Source of the DNA: Mycogone perniciosa
Taxonomy: Eukaryota; Ascomycota; Sordariomycetes; Hypocreales; Hypocreaceae
Length of the DNA: 64,000 bases
Direction: 5' to 3'
Assembly (NCBI GenBank): GCA_025331125.1
Contig: JAOALB010000006.1
Location: 1-64,000 of the forward strand
Shown: positions 1 to 11,219 of the stretch, piece after piece
How the letters are laid out: each line of letters begins with the position of its first letter
Numbering within the stretch: the stretch's first letter is position 1
Program-made: the position numbers and the translations under genes
The notes under the pieces: generated by a model
Databases searched by the model: none
What the model saw: the letters and a program-made list of their open reading frames with translations, nothing else
Told to the model about the DNA's origin: nothing

Positions 1-893
1 ATTATATAATATATAATTAATAAGTTTTAAAATTATATTACCCTTTTATCTAAGTTTTAATATAGGCTTTTAAACTTTATTAATTTTCAGCTTTTATAAA
101 GCTTCAAAGTTTTCTAAAAATATATTTTAATTTATTACAGTTATAATAAATAACCTTTACTTTTCCTTTAAAATAGTATTTAAATTTATTTAATTAAGTC
201 TTTTATTATTAAAGTTAATAATATATTTTTATTAATTTTTTCAATTAATTATAATTAATAAATATAAGCTATATTTATTTATTAACTTTACTTTTATTAT
301 TAAAAAGATCCATTTAAATAAATCTAAATTACTTTTAAGTATTTCTTTTAAATTATTTAATAGTTAAAAAGACCTTATTAACTTTTATATTCAAGCTAAT
401 TAAAAGGTAAATAAAATAATTATATCATTAAATAAAAAATAATTAAAATATTATAATACTTGTATTAAAAGACTTAAAAAGCTATATTTTAAGCGAATCT
501 TTTCAATCCTTTTAAGGTTAATTCCCTTTAAAGTTTTATATAAAGCTTAAAGTAAGTAAAGTTTAATTTTACAAATTTATAATAATTATTTACTATTAAT
601 TAATTATTTATTAAACTTTAATACTTTTAATAATTAACCATTAATAATATTATTTTTATTTATATAATTAACTTTTATATATTAAAAAGCTTTTTTTATA
701 TAAATATATAATTATTTTATTGTATTAACTTTATTTTTATTTTTACTTTTTTTTATATTATCATTTTTATTATTTTAATAAAAAGGTAAAATAAAAAGTA
801 AAATATTGGAATTATTAAAAAAGATATTATAATACATAGATTTATAACATTATTTTCAAGTTTTAATAGCCTTTTAAATAAAGGTTATTAATA
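1..893 (-). pseudogene. Gypsy-B copy (a): RIP-degraded leader and gag region
   Basis: This stretch is about 90% A+T with no usable reading frame. It is a degenerate direct repeat of about 56530-57474: the same order of motifs can be followed over nearly 900 bases. In both places it lies immediately left of a minus-strand Gypsy-B LTR. Read on the minus strand, it also matches the sequence just inside the 5' LTR of the plus-strand Gypsy-B copies (31459 on and 62810 on). It is therefore the leader and start of gag of a Ty3/Gypsy retrotransposon whose remainder lies left of the window. The assignment rests on alignment by eye. Confidence 0.65.
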
Positions 894-1282
894 TATAATA
901 ATTTCAGTTAACTTTTAATAGTTAAATTAAAGTTTATAAGGTTTGTATTAATAAAAAGGTTCAATATATATATTAAATACAATAAAATAATTATAATTTT
1001 ATAAAATAAATAGTTTGAGTAAATATAATCTATTAATAATGATTTAAATAATTATATTAAATAATTATAATATATTTAATTTTATATATAAAAGAGATAT
1101 ATAGTAAATATATTTAAATTATTTAAATTATAATAATTTTCATAATCTAGGATTATAGTTTTATATAGTAATCCTTTTTATAAAATTATATTTATAGCTA
1201 TAATCTATTAGTAATTAGTTAAAGCCTTTTATATACTATTATAAACCTATAACTAGGTCTTTGATATAGTTAGGCTGTAATA
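894..1282 (-). repeat. Gypsy-B 5' LTR, copy (a), minus strand
   Basis: About 389 bp, heavily mutated. Its right end reads as a RIP-altered form of the LTR start TGTCACGACCC seen in reverse at 58223: the ending GGTTGGGTCGTGACA has become GTTAGGCTGTAATA here. Its left end matches 57853 on. It interrupts a Copia-A LTR at 1283, so the element inserted there. The left limit is known only to a few bases. Confidence 0.6.
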
Positions 1283-1616
1283 AGCGGCAGAATTAGGTTT
1301 ATAGCCTTATTTCTATTTTCTATAAAACTTATTTATGTAGGAAATCGGCTAAATCGACTTACAGCTATATAAACAGGAAACTATTTTAGTTAGACTTTTT
1401 ATAATATCTATTATAGCTATTATATTAAGTTTAGGGTAGGCGAGATAGCTGGTCTTAGCTTAATTGTTATTATTAAAGATAATAGACATTTCTTAACTTA
1501 TATTAAAGTTCCTTTTAAACTTAGTCCTAGTATTAGGCCTAATTATAAGTCTAGCGAAAATATAAAGGTTACCTACATACACTAAAATCCTTACTTTTTA
1601 GCCTTCTTTTTTAATA
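1283..1616 (-). repeat. Copia-A1 3' LTR, minus strand, truncated
   Basis: It aligns with the reverse complement of the 579-bp Copia-A LTRs at 10641-11219 and 16839-17417 and with the LTR at 19059-19638. Only the 334 bases nearest the LTR start are present; the rest is cut off by the Gypsy-B LTR that ends at 1282. The right end (1616) is the LTR start, next to the internal 3' end of the element. This copy is less RIP-mutated than 19059-19638 in places, for example CGGCAGAATTAGG against TAGCAGTAGAATTAAG. Confidence 0.75.
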
Positions 1617-3350
1617 CTCCTTTTAAAATAAATACTATTTTATATAACTTTAAAGTAATTATAGGATCTAGATATAGGAGAGTAATTAAAATATAAAAGG
1701 ATATTTAATATAGTTAAAAATAATAAAGATAGCTAGTAGCTATAAAATAACTAACGGTTATAAAAAAGGTAAAAACCTTTAAGTATATACTTTAAGTAAA
1801 GTGTTAAAATTAAAGAGATTTATAAAATTCTTTAATTAAACCTAGAAAAGGCTTAGTAAGCCTATTAGTAACTATTTTACTAGTTTTTAAATAGTTAACT
1901 ATAATAATGCTACTTTTAACTTATTCTTTTATATAATTAAACTATAATAGAGTATATTTTATTTAATTATAAAGGGTAAGGTTATTTAAAGTAGAAATAG
2001 TACCTTTATTATTGTTGAGTAAAGAGATTAACTGTTTAATTAATCGATTTACCTCTTTATATAGGCTAATAAGCTATTAAATCTTTTTAATAGCTTTTAT
2101 AAAAGCTATAAACTTTGCTTTTAATATAAAAAGACTAATAATTAAACCCCTTTTTAATTTCTAGTTAATTAGCTTATTAGTACTTATAATAATATTGCTA
2201 TAAATTAATTTATTAAATTCTTTATTTTTAGTAAAATTACTATTATAATAATTAATAAATATAGAATCAAGTTTTTTAATATATTAAATAGCTAGATTTT
2301 AAGTATTATTTAAACATTATAATAGGTTATAGGCTATATTTAAATACTTTTTATAAAGGCTTTAAAATTGTTGTACTAGCTATTGGACTAGAAAACTAAT
2401 ATTTATTTAAATATAAGTCAATAAATAAATAATAGTATTAATTATAGTTTAAGAAAGTTTAATATTAACTTTATTTAATTTAGTTATAGTTTTATTAATT
2501 AAAAGAGAGGGCTAGAGGCGTAATTAAATAAGCTTTAAGTTTTAAAGGTTAAAAAACCTTATAGCTTTAATAATATATTATTTTTAAAAAAGCTTATAAA
2601 GGCCTTTTTCTTTTATCTTTAATTATCTAAACCTTTAAAAAGAAAAAGGCAAAGCTTTTATTTTCTATAGTATAAACTTTATTAAAAGCTACCTTTAATT
2701 AAGCTATAGCTTCTTTATTTAGTTTAATAAAAAGATAGTTATTTATATAAGTAATAATAAAGGTACTATTAGCTAGATTATAGAGAATAGTAGAGTTAGA
2801 AATTAAAGGATTATATTTTAATTTATTTCTTAAGGCTTATAAAGCCTATTATTATTTTTCAAGTAACTATTTAAAACTATAAAGAGCTTTCTATAATTAA
2901 ATAATTTCATTTATATTAAGGTTATAACTTAGCCTTCTAAAAATAAATTTAATTCTAAAGCATACTTAATTAGTATAGTCTTTAAACCCTTTAAGGAAAT
3001 TAAAGAAAATAGTTTTTTTAAGTAGTTTATTTAAGAAAGTATTAATAAAGTTAATTTAATTTATTCTTTAATTATAAATAGTAATTAAAGCTAATAAAAG
3101 CTATTAGGTAAAAAGAATAACTATTAAAGTAAACATTTAGTTAAAATTTATTTCTTTTAATTACTAAAAACCTTTAATAATTAGCTTAGCTTTAAATATT
3201 ATTATTATATTATTTAAGTCTTTGTTAATCTTTAAAACTAATTAATTAATAATAGGATTTTTGCCTTTAAAAATATTATTATATTCAATAAAAGTAAAGG
3301 TATATTATTTAATTAGCTAGTTAAATTTACTATAAATTGCTTTTAGCTAT
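1617..3350 (-). pseudogene. Copia-A1 pol, 3' part (RT C-terminus and RNase H)
   Basis: Read on the minus strand this matches the last third of the internal region of the plus-strand Copia-A at about 15130-16838 and of copy A3 at 19639-21390. It holds the end of the reverse transcriptase and the RNase H domain, followed by the short 3' untranslated part next to the LTR. It is full of stop codons of the CAA-to-TAA and TGG-to-TAG type. It ends at 3350 because Gypsy-A inserted there; the pol sequence resumes at 9485. Not functional. Confidence 0.75.
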
Positions 3351-3522
3351 TGTTATAGCACCAACTATAATGCGATATTAATGCCCTGTTATGTAAGCCC
3401 TGGTTATACAACCAGGCCCTAATATATTCCTAGCTATAGCTTTCTGTAAAGTCTCAAGGCTTTCTTGCTCTTTATAGTATAATAATAATATTTGCCTTAA
3501 CCTGCCTTTCTATACTATAATA
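3351..3522 (+). repeat. Gypsy-A 5' LTR (172 bp)
   Basis: It begins TGTTATAGCACC and ends ACTATAATA; its partner is at 9308-9479 and has the same length. It contains a perfect inverted repeat, CCTGGTT-ATAC-AACCAGG, at 3399-3416, which is decayed in the 3' LTR. Overall it carries fewer C-to-T and G-to-A changes than its partner. Confidence 0.93.
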
Positions 3523-6500
3523 GTTTATATTATCCCTTAACTCGGCTGCGCTATTATAAAGTATATATTTAACTAATTATAAATTTCCCCTAAATCCCCT
3601 TTTATTTCTAAACCTATAATAACGCCTCTATAGCCTAGCCTTTATCCTTCAAACCCTATATCTATAAAAAATTAATTATAAGCAAGATAAATATAAATGC
3701 CTATACCTTACCCTGCAGCTTATCTTAACTTAATAAACTATAGTCTTAGCTATAAAGTTTATGCCTTTCCTTTTTCTCTTTAAAACCTTATAAAAATCTA
3801 GTATTAATAGTAACTATATATATTTAATAAATACAATTATTAAGGATAATAATTTTTATTATTAATTCTATCTTTTTAGCCAAGTAATCAAGAAAGGCCT
3901 AATTTAATAAAAAAAAACGAAAATAAAGCTTTAAATAGGAAATCTTAAAGTAGGCAGCTGAAAATCAAAACCTTAAAGTATAAATTAAAGCTTAGGTTAA
4001 AGCCTTAAATGCAGCCTCGCTATTAAGCCCTAGAAATAATAACCTACCTAGCTACTGCTAAATTAAAGACCTTAAATAATTTAATAGTAAATAAAAAGAT
4101 ATTATTAAATATTAGTAAAAATATATTAATTAGCGTTTTTAGATTAAGATTACCTTTATAGGCAATTAATTAAGCTTTTTAACTAAACTTAAAAAGATCC
4201 TGTATATTATAAGTCTTTTAAAAGGAGATATATATTAACTATAATAAAAAACCTTTAATATTATTGTTAAAAGTCTTAATAACCTTATTTAATAGTATTA
4301 AAAGACTAGTGCAGTATTTTTTATTAATTTTAATAAATAATATAAAATAATTAACCTCTCCTAAAAGGTATTATAGTCTTTTAATAACCTATATATATTA
4401 AATAAGCCTTTTTAAAACTTTATAGCAGAGTTATTTACATTAAGCAGTAAATATAGTAAAACCGCTAAGTAGATAGTAAAGGCCTTAAAATTAAAGGTCT
4501 TTTAAGAGCTTACTAACGCTATAAAGACCTAAATAACTAAGCTGCTGCCCTAGCGCTAGCCGGCAGCTTAATATAGCTAGATATTATATATACCCTACTA
4601 CTTTACCTTTAAGTCTCTCGCAAAGAATATATAATTAAAAGACTTTACTTTTACTATAAAAAAGTAGGCAATAGCTTTAATAAATGCAATAAAAAAAAGC
4701 AGTTTAATATATATTAAAGTAATCTATATTAAATATAAAATTAAAATCGCTAAATTCAGCTATATTAACTATACTTTAACCTACTAATACTTTAAAGCTA
4801 ATAATAAAATAGTTTAATAAAGTATAATAACCAAACTTTAATAGCGCGCTAATATTACCTGCAATACTTAAATAACCTATAAATCTAAGCTTTAAATAAT
4901 ATACTCTCTTTAAATATTAATAAAGATAATAATAATAGCACTGCCTTATTAACTTTTAGTTTACTTTAATTTAACTAGCTTTACTTATTAAGAACTTAAA
5001 TTTAACTTATAAACTAAAGAAAAGATTAACTTTTATTGAAAGTTATAAGTAAAGGTTAACTATAAATAAAACTATTATTTTAAAATAAATCTACTGCTAT
5101 TTTTTTAATTAAAAACCCTTTAAATTTAAATTTATAAATAATAAATCCCTTTTAATATAAACTATATTATTCTTTATATATAATATCTATATTAATGTAA
5201 AAGCTTTAATAGATAATAGCTATATACTTTAAGTTTTTATTAGCTGCGCTTTTATTAAGCGATTTAATATTATTACTTAATAACTGCCATTGACTCGAAA
5301 TCTTTTACTTATTAATAAAAGTATAGCTAATAAAACTTTAAACTGTTTTATTATATAAACTATAATTGGCTTTTATAAAAAACTTTACCTTTTTCTTTTT
5401 ATAAGTATCCCTAATAATATACTTATAATCTTTAGCCTTTTATAGCTAAGAAAATATAACTTAAATATTAATTAAAAGGAGTTAACTATTACCTTTAAAT
5501 CCTATTACTATTATAACCACTATCTTTTAAAAAGTATAGCTAGCCCTATATAGGTCTTAATAGCAGTTAAGATAAAAAATAACTTTACTAGAGCTAATAT
5601 AGAGAATATATATTACTGGTAATTAATAGTTAAAGACGCCTTAAATAAAGCAGAGCTTAACTTAACTAAATAAAAAACTATACTATATTAATAAGTATTA
5701 ATTAAGAATACCTTAAAAGAAATAAACTATAACCTAACTAGGGAAGGGGCCCTTAAACTGCATATTCTATAAACCTTAATGCTAAACTAAGATTACTATA
5801 TAACCTATAGGTATAGTGGAATTAATAATAAAGAAATATAAGTATAAATAGTCCTAAGTTAAGTATATATAAAGCTACTGCCTACTCTTATAATCTGCAG
5901 TTAATAATAAAAAGGGAAACCTTTATTAAAGCTATTACTATTATTTTTTAATATATTATTTTTATAAAATTAAACTAAACTTTAAAATTAAAAAGTATAC
6001 TCAAATATAGCGGATATATAAATAATAGTAGCTATAAACTTTATTACCTTTTATTAATACTTATATATCTGTACAATAAAAGTAACTTAAAAGGAGATTA
6101 ACTAAGCTATTAAAATTAAAAGATTAATACCTATTACTTTACTAAAACTTTTAAATAAGTTTTTCTAATAAATATTTATAAAATAAAGAGATTATATTAA
6201 AGTAAAAATAGTATTATTTAAAGCAATATATAACTTTATTAATAAATACTACTCTTTAATATAACTAAAAAAGATTACAGCTATTAATATTAAAAAGTTT
6301 ATAGTAGGAAAACCTAAGTTTAGTAAATTAAATATTTTGAAAAAACTACTATTTTAACTATATAATTTATATAACGCCTTCCTGCTAAAAACAGTAAATA
6401 AACTTCTTTTATAATAGGCCTAAAACTATAAAATTAAAATACTATTAAAAAAAGACCTATTATATTAAAAGAATAGGCTATTTTTATTTAATAAACTGCA

Positions 6501-9307
6501 GGTAATAAAAAAATAGTTAAATAATAGTTTAATAAAAGGACTTATCTATAAATTGCAAATATAATATACTACTCCCCTCCTTTTAGCTGTAAAACTAAAA
6601 GGCAGTATTTATATTTATTAAGATTATTAAAGGTTAAATAATATTACTATTAAAAATTAATACCTATTATTATTAATCTAGGAAACCTTTAATGCTTTAA
6701 GCTATATAAAGGTATATATAAAACTTAATATTATTGCTGCATTTAATAACCTTTATATCGCTAAAGGGGATATATAGAAAATAGCATTTATTATAAAGTT
6801 TAGCCTTTTTAAAACATTAATAATACCTTTTAGCCTCTATAATATATTTACTATATTTTAAGATTATATTAACTATACTCTCTATAACCTCTTTAACTAT
6901 ATTTATATAATATACTTTAATAATATCCTTATATATTTATTATACCAAAAAGAGTATTAACAATATATATTTAAAGTAATAGCCTGCCTTTAAAATATTA
7001 GGTTTTAAATTAATATTATTAAATATAAGTTTAAGATAATAAAGATAAAATACTTTAACTTAATTATTACTTTAAAGGGATTAAAAATAAACCTTAAAAA
7101 AGTTAAAGCTATATTAAACTAGCAACTATTTAAAAGAGTAAAAGATTTATAAAAGTTTAATATTATTATAGACTAGAAGAATTTTAAATACTTTACTTTA
7201 ATAAAAGCCTTAAACTAGCAGTGAATTTAATAGTCTAAATTCTTTTCTAGCTTTAACTTTTATATTATTTACTAACCTGGCTTTAAAACTATAAAGCTTA
7301 ATACTTTAAGTAAAAAAGCAGAAAATATGCCCGCAAAATTAAACCCCTTTAATAATTAAATTAAAAACAGGCAATGCATTATCCTCCTATAAAGTTCTTT
7401 TAGCCTTATAGCTTAAATAATATTTTAAAACAAAGTGTTATTAAATATTAAACTGTTTATAAAGGCTGCCCCTATAGCTATAATAATACTAATAAAAGAT
7501 AAACTAATTAATAACCTAATTACAGTAATATGTAAATAAAATACAATAGCGAGAGAAATAATAACTATACTTTAAAACCTTAATATCCGCTAATAGCTAA
7601 AACAGCTTTATAAAGAACTTTAAATTATAATAAATAACTGCTAAATAATAAATAATAGAATTTACCACTAAAAGCAGCTCTTTATTCCCCTTAATAATAA
7701 GCTTTATATATAAATTTTATTTAAAAACCACTTAAACAGCCTAGCTAGATACCTAGGCAGGTTTAAAACTCTAGACTTTATTAGCTGGATATACTAGTAG
7801 CTATAGATCTTAAAAGATACTAAAGTATTTATATAAGCCTATAAACTATATATTAAAATAAAGGCCTTGCGATTTTTACTATAAAGCTTCTTTTAACTAT
7901 TACTAGTCCTATTCTATATATAGTTAAATATTTCTATTAATTATATTATACTATTACCTAAATCCCGCTACTATAATATTACCTATAAATATTTACTAGT
8001 AATAGTCTATTACTTTATAGAAATATATTATTTTATACCTATTACTTTACTATTAATAAAGAAGCTAGCTAATGCATTTATTAATAGGATTTATTGCCTT
8101 TATAGTATACCTAATAATATTATATTAAACTGCAGTATATAGTTTATATTAAAATTCTAGGAATAACTTTTAAAATAATTAAAAGTTATATTAAAATAAT
8201 TATGAGCCTTTTACTTTAAAACTAATAGCTAGATTAAAAGAATTAATATAAGTATAAAATAATACCTGTAAGCTTTTATTTACTTTTACTAGGATAACTA
8301 GGCTTACTAGCTTTTATAAGCTAAATTTGCGGCAAATAATATAATATTTAAAACTACTAGTATATTACTGTTTTTCGCTAATTATAGTTTTAACCCTCGC
8401 CTTAGGATAAAGCCTTTATAGCCTTGCCTACTAAACCTCTCTATAGTAAAGAAAAGAAAGTTCTTTTACGCTAATGGTATTACTAAGCGATTTAAATACA
8501 TTATTCTATAGCTAAAAGCCTTTATTAAAGCTTTAAGAAGAAAATATAAAAGAAATGCAAATATATAAAAAAAAGTATTACTAGTCTATATTATTAGGCA
8601 GGAAGTCTTTATTAATATATAAAATATAAAATTAACTAGCTAATAAAAAAGTTAAATAATGAATAGGTAAGGCCCTATATAATAATAAATGTATACCTAT
8701 AAGCTTGCACTATTAGCCTGCTAAAAGGTATAAAGATTTTCCCAGTCCTATATAACTCCCTTTTATAATTTAAAATAACTACTTTACTGTATTTTAAATA
8801 AAAGATAATAAATAAAGCTAAATTAAAGAATATTTAAAGTAAAATATTAAAGAAAGAAAATAGTATAAATACAGTATGAAAGAAATAAAAGTTTAAAGCG
8901 CTTTTAAATTATTATAATAATAATATATTCTATTATTTTATTAAATAGAAATACTATACTGCTATATAGCAATTAACTAAAAACTTATAAGGCTAAAAAA
9001 GGGTAATATAAGACTTTTATAAAGGAAACCTAGAAAAGATAAGCTTATTGTAATAGGCACTAAAAGGAATTATAAAAAAGGAAAAGGAGGAAATAGTTAA
9101 AAAGAAACTAATGCCCGCAAAGCGCTAATTAAAGACTATACTGCGCCAAAGCCTATAACTAAACTATATATTACTAACATTAAAAACGATACAATTTGCC
9201 TTATTTACTTTTATATTAAAAGTATTAAAATAAATTACCAAGAATTTTAATTTATATAAGTAATATAGCTATTTGCAGTTAAATAGCGCAATAAAGAGGG
9301 GGGGTAC
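3523..9307 (+). pseudogene. Gypsy-A gag-pol, RIP-inactivated
   Basis: This would have encoded gag, protease, reverse transcriptase, RNase H and integrase. Gag-like sequence covers roughly 3830-5100. The protease active site appears at 5203-5220 as ALIDNS, from an ancestral ALIDSG by two G-to-A changes. RT reads in one frame from about 6610 to 6990: DYxRLNNITIKN, then IKLNIIAAFNNL (catalytic LD now LN), then IPFSLYN, then YFNNILIYL (from YLDDILIYS). Integrase spans about 7900-8650. A C-terminal LPKGIKIFPVL-like stretch near 8720 matches the integrase tail of many fungal Gypsy elements. Stop codons throughout come from Gln and Trp codons. Confidence 0.88.
9293..9304 (+). other. Gypsy-A polypurine tract
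   Basis: AAAGAGGGGGGG followed by TAC and then the 3' LTR start at 9308. This is the expected place for the plus-strand primer of reverse transcription. The same G-run plus TAC junction occurs in Gypsy-C on the other strand. Confidence 0.8.
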
Positions 9308-9479
9308 TATTATAGCATTAAATATAACGCGATATTAACGCCCTATTATATAAGCCCTAGTTATATAACTAAGCCCTAACGTATTCCTAGCTATAGCTTT
9401 CTATAAAGCCTTAGGGCTTTCTCGCTCTTTATAGTATAACAATAATATTTGCCTTAACCTGCCTTTTTATACTATAATA
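9308..9479 (+). repeat. Gypsy-A 3' LTR (172 bp)
   Basis: Partner of 3351-3522, same length. It starts TATTATAGC (TG changed to TA) and is followed by the target duplication GTTAT at 9480-9484. Confidence 0.93.
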
Positions 9480-9484
9480 GTTAT

Positions 9485-10640
9485 TTAATTTTATTAAAAT
9501 TATAAAAGATATACTTAAACATTTATAAATTTTATATTATAGTAGCTATAAAGACTAACTTTTTAATATTATTATAGAGAAAGTAGGATATATTTATATT
9601 TATAGGATTCTTTATAACTATAAAGTTTTATATAATTGGTATACGAATAAGGGGAATAGTAATAGGTACTCCCTTTAAACAAAGTTAAAGAGTAAAGGAT
9701 TAATGTTTTAAAAGCTAGGAATTATTTAATTTATAAAGTTTAGCTTTATTTCTCCCTTTAATTCCTTATTCTCTTAATTTATAATAGACTTTGAAATCTA
9801 AATTTTAAAAGTTTTATTTTTATATGGCTTTATAGTTAATAATTTAAAGACTATATATTTAGTTAAAATATAGATAAAGTAAATATTACTACTTAAAACT
9901 ATTAATAGTCTTTTAGTTTTAGTTTTAAAGGCTAATTTATAGCCTTTCGCCCTTTATTTTCATAAAATAAATACATTATAATAAAAGCTAATAATCCTAT
10001 ATCTTTATAGATTAGGTTTATAACTTTTATTAAAGTTTAGGTCTTTATATAATTTTGAATAAAGGGTAAAGTCTTTATTAATAATAGTTATATAGTTAAT
10101 TAATTTAAAAACTATAATAATAATGAAATTTTAAAGATATAGTAGTACGTTAACTGCTATAATAATAGTCTATAGCTTATATAATAAAGATTTAATAAAG
10201 TATTTTATGAAACTATTTTATTTATAAATATAAAGGCTACTATAAAAGTATATAATTTTTAAAAAGAATTAGATTTAAAGTTCCTAGTTAATTTCTTTTC
10301 TATTATTATAGTAAGACTCTTTAAAATACTAATTATACTGTATTTTTAAGCTATTTATAAAGCTTTATATAGTAGCTAAAAGGGTAAATCTATTATAATC
10401 TTTTAAAAGGAATAGTTATTTATATTTTAATTTTCTTTAATAAACTTAAATTAATATAATTTAGTCTTTTATATAATAAAAGGGCTAGCTTTAATAGTTA
10501 ATAGTTAAAATTAATAATAGTCTCTCCCTTTAATTTAAATAATTTAATAACTTTTAAATCTTTAATAATAAAAAATTCTTTAAGTATATAAGGCCTTTCC
10601 TTTATAAAGGTATTCTTTATAGGCTTATTCCTTTCTATTT
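9485..10640 (-). pseudogene. Copia-A1 pol, middle part (integrase to RT start)
   Basis: Continuation of copy A1 after the Gypsy-A insertion. Read on the minus strand it matches the plus-strand Copia-A from about 13435 to 15110. Compared with copy A3, which keeps the sequence at about 22330-22560, it lacks some 230 bases near 10435. The left end abuts the Gypsy-A target duplication; the right end, TATTT at 10636-10640, is the target duplication of the inserted plus-strand Copia-A. Degenerate, no open frame. Confidence 0.75.
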
Positions 10641-11219
10641 TGTTAAAAGGAGGGCTAAAAAGTAAGGATTTCAGTGTATTTAGGTAACCTTCCTATTCTG
10701 GCTAGACCCGGAATTAGGCCCGACGCTAGGACCAAGTTCAGGAGGAACTTTAGTGTAAGTCAGGAAACCTCTATTATCTTTCACAATAACAATTAAGCTA
10801 GGACCAGCTGCCCCGCCTACCCTAGACTTAATATAATAGGTATAATGGCTATTGTGAAAAATTTAACTGAAATGGTTTCCTGTTTATATAGCTGTGAGTC
10901 GATTTAGACGATTTCCTATATAAATAAATTTTATAGAAAATAGGAATAAAGCTATAAACCTAATTCTATTACTGTATTCCTATTATTTAATTAAAGGACT
11001 ATTATAAAAGATAAAGCTATTGCTTATATAATTACTTTTATACTGGCTATATATATATTAGATATTATATAGCTTTTAGCTATTAGATTATTTATAATTT
11101 AATTATTTATCTATTATAAGTTTAATTAAACTTTTAGTTGTTTCTTTATTACTATATTATATATAGCTTCCTAAAAGCTATATATAAATAAGGTTTAGTA
11201 TAACCTTATTATTTTAATA
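10641..11219 (+). repeat. Copia-A2 5' LTR (579 bp)
   Basis: It begins TGTTAAAAGGAGGG and ends ATTTTAATA. Its first roughly 290 bases are strikingly less mutated than the 3' LTR and keep words such as CTAGACCCGGAATTAGGCCC. A GGTTATAAGC stretch directly follows the LTR and may be the remains of the primer binding site; that reading is weak. Confidence 0.93.

Larger units (their letters stand above)
3351..9479 (+). mobile_element. Gypsy-A: complete Ty3/Gypsy retrotransposon, RIP-dead
   Basis: A 6129-bp element with two 172-bp LTRs and a 5-bp target duplication: GCTAT at 3346-3350 and GTTAT at 9480-9484, differing by one C-to-T. Removing the element restores the Copia-A sequence exactly as it reads in copy A3 near 21390. 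The LTR ends are TGTTATAG and CTATAATA (originally ending in CA). Gag, protease, RT and integrase segments occur in Ty3/Gypsy order on the plus strand, and a polypurine tract precedes the 3' LTR. Confidence 0.93.
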
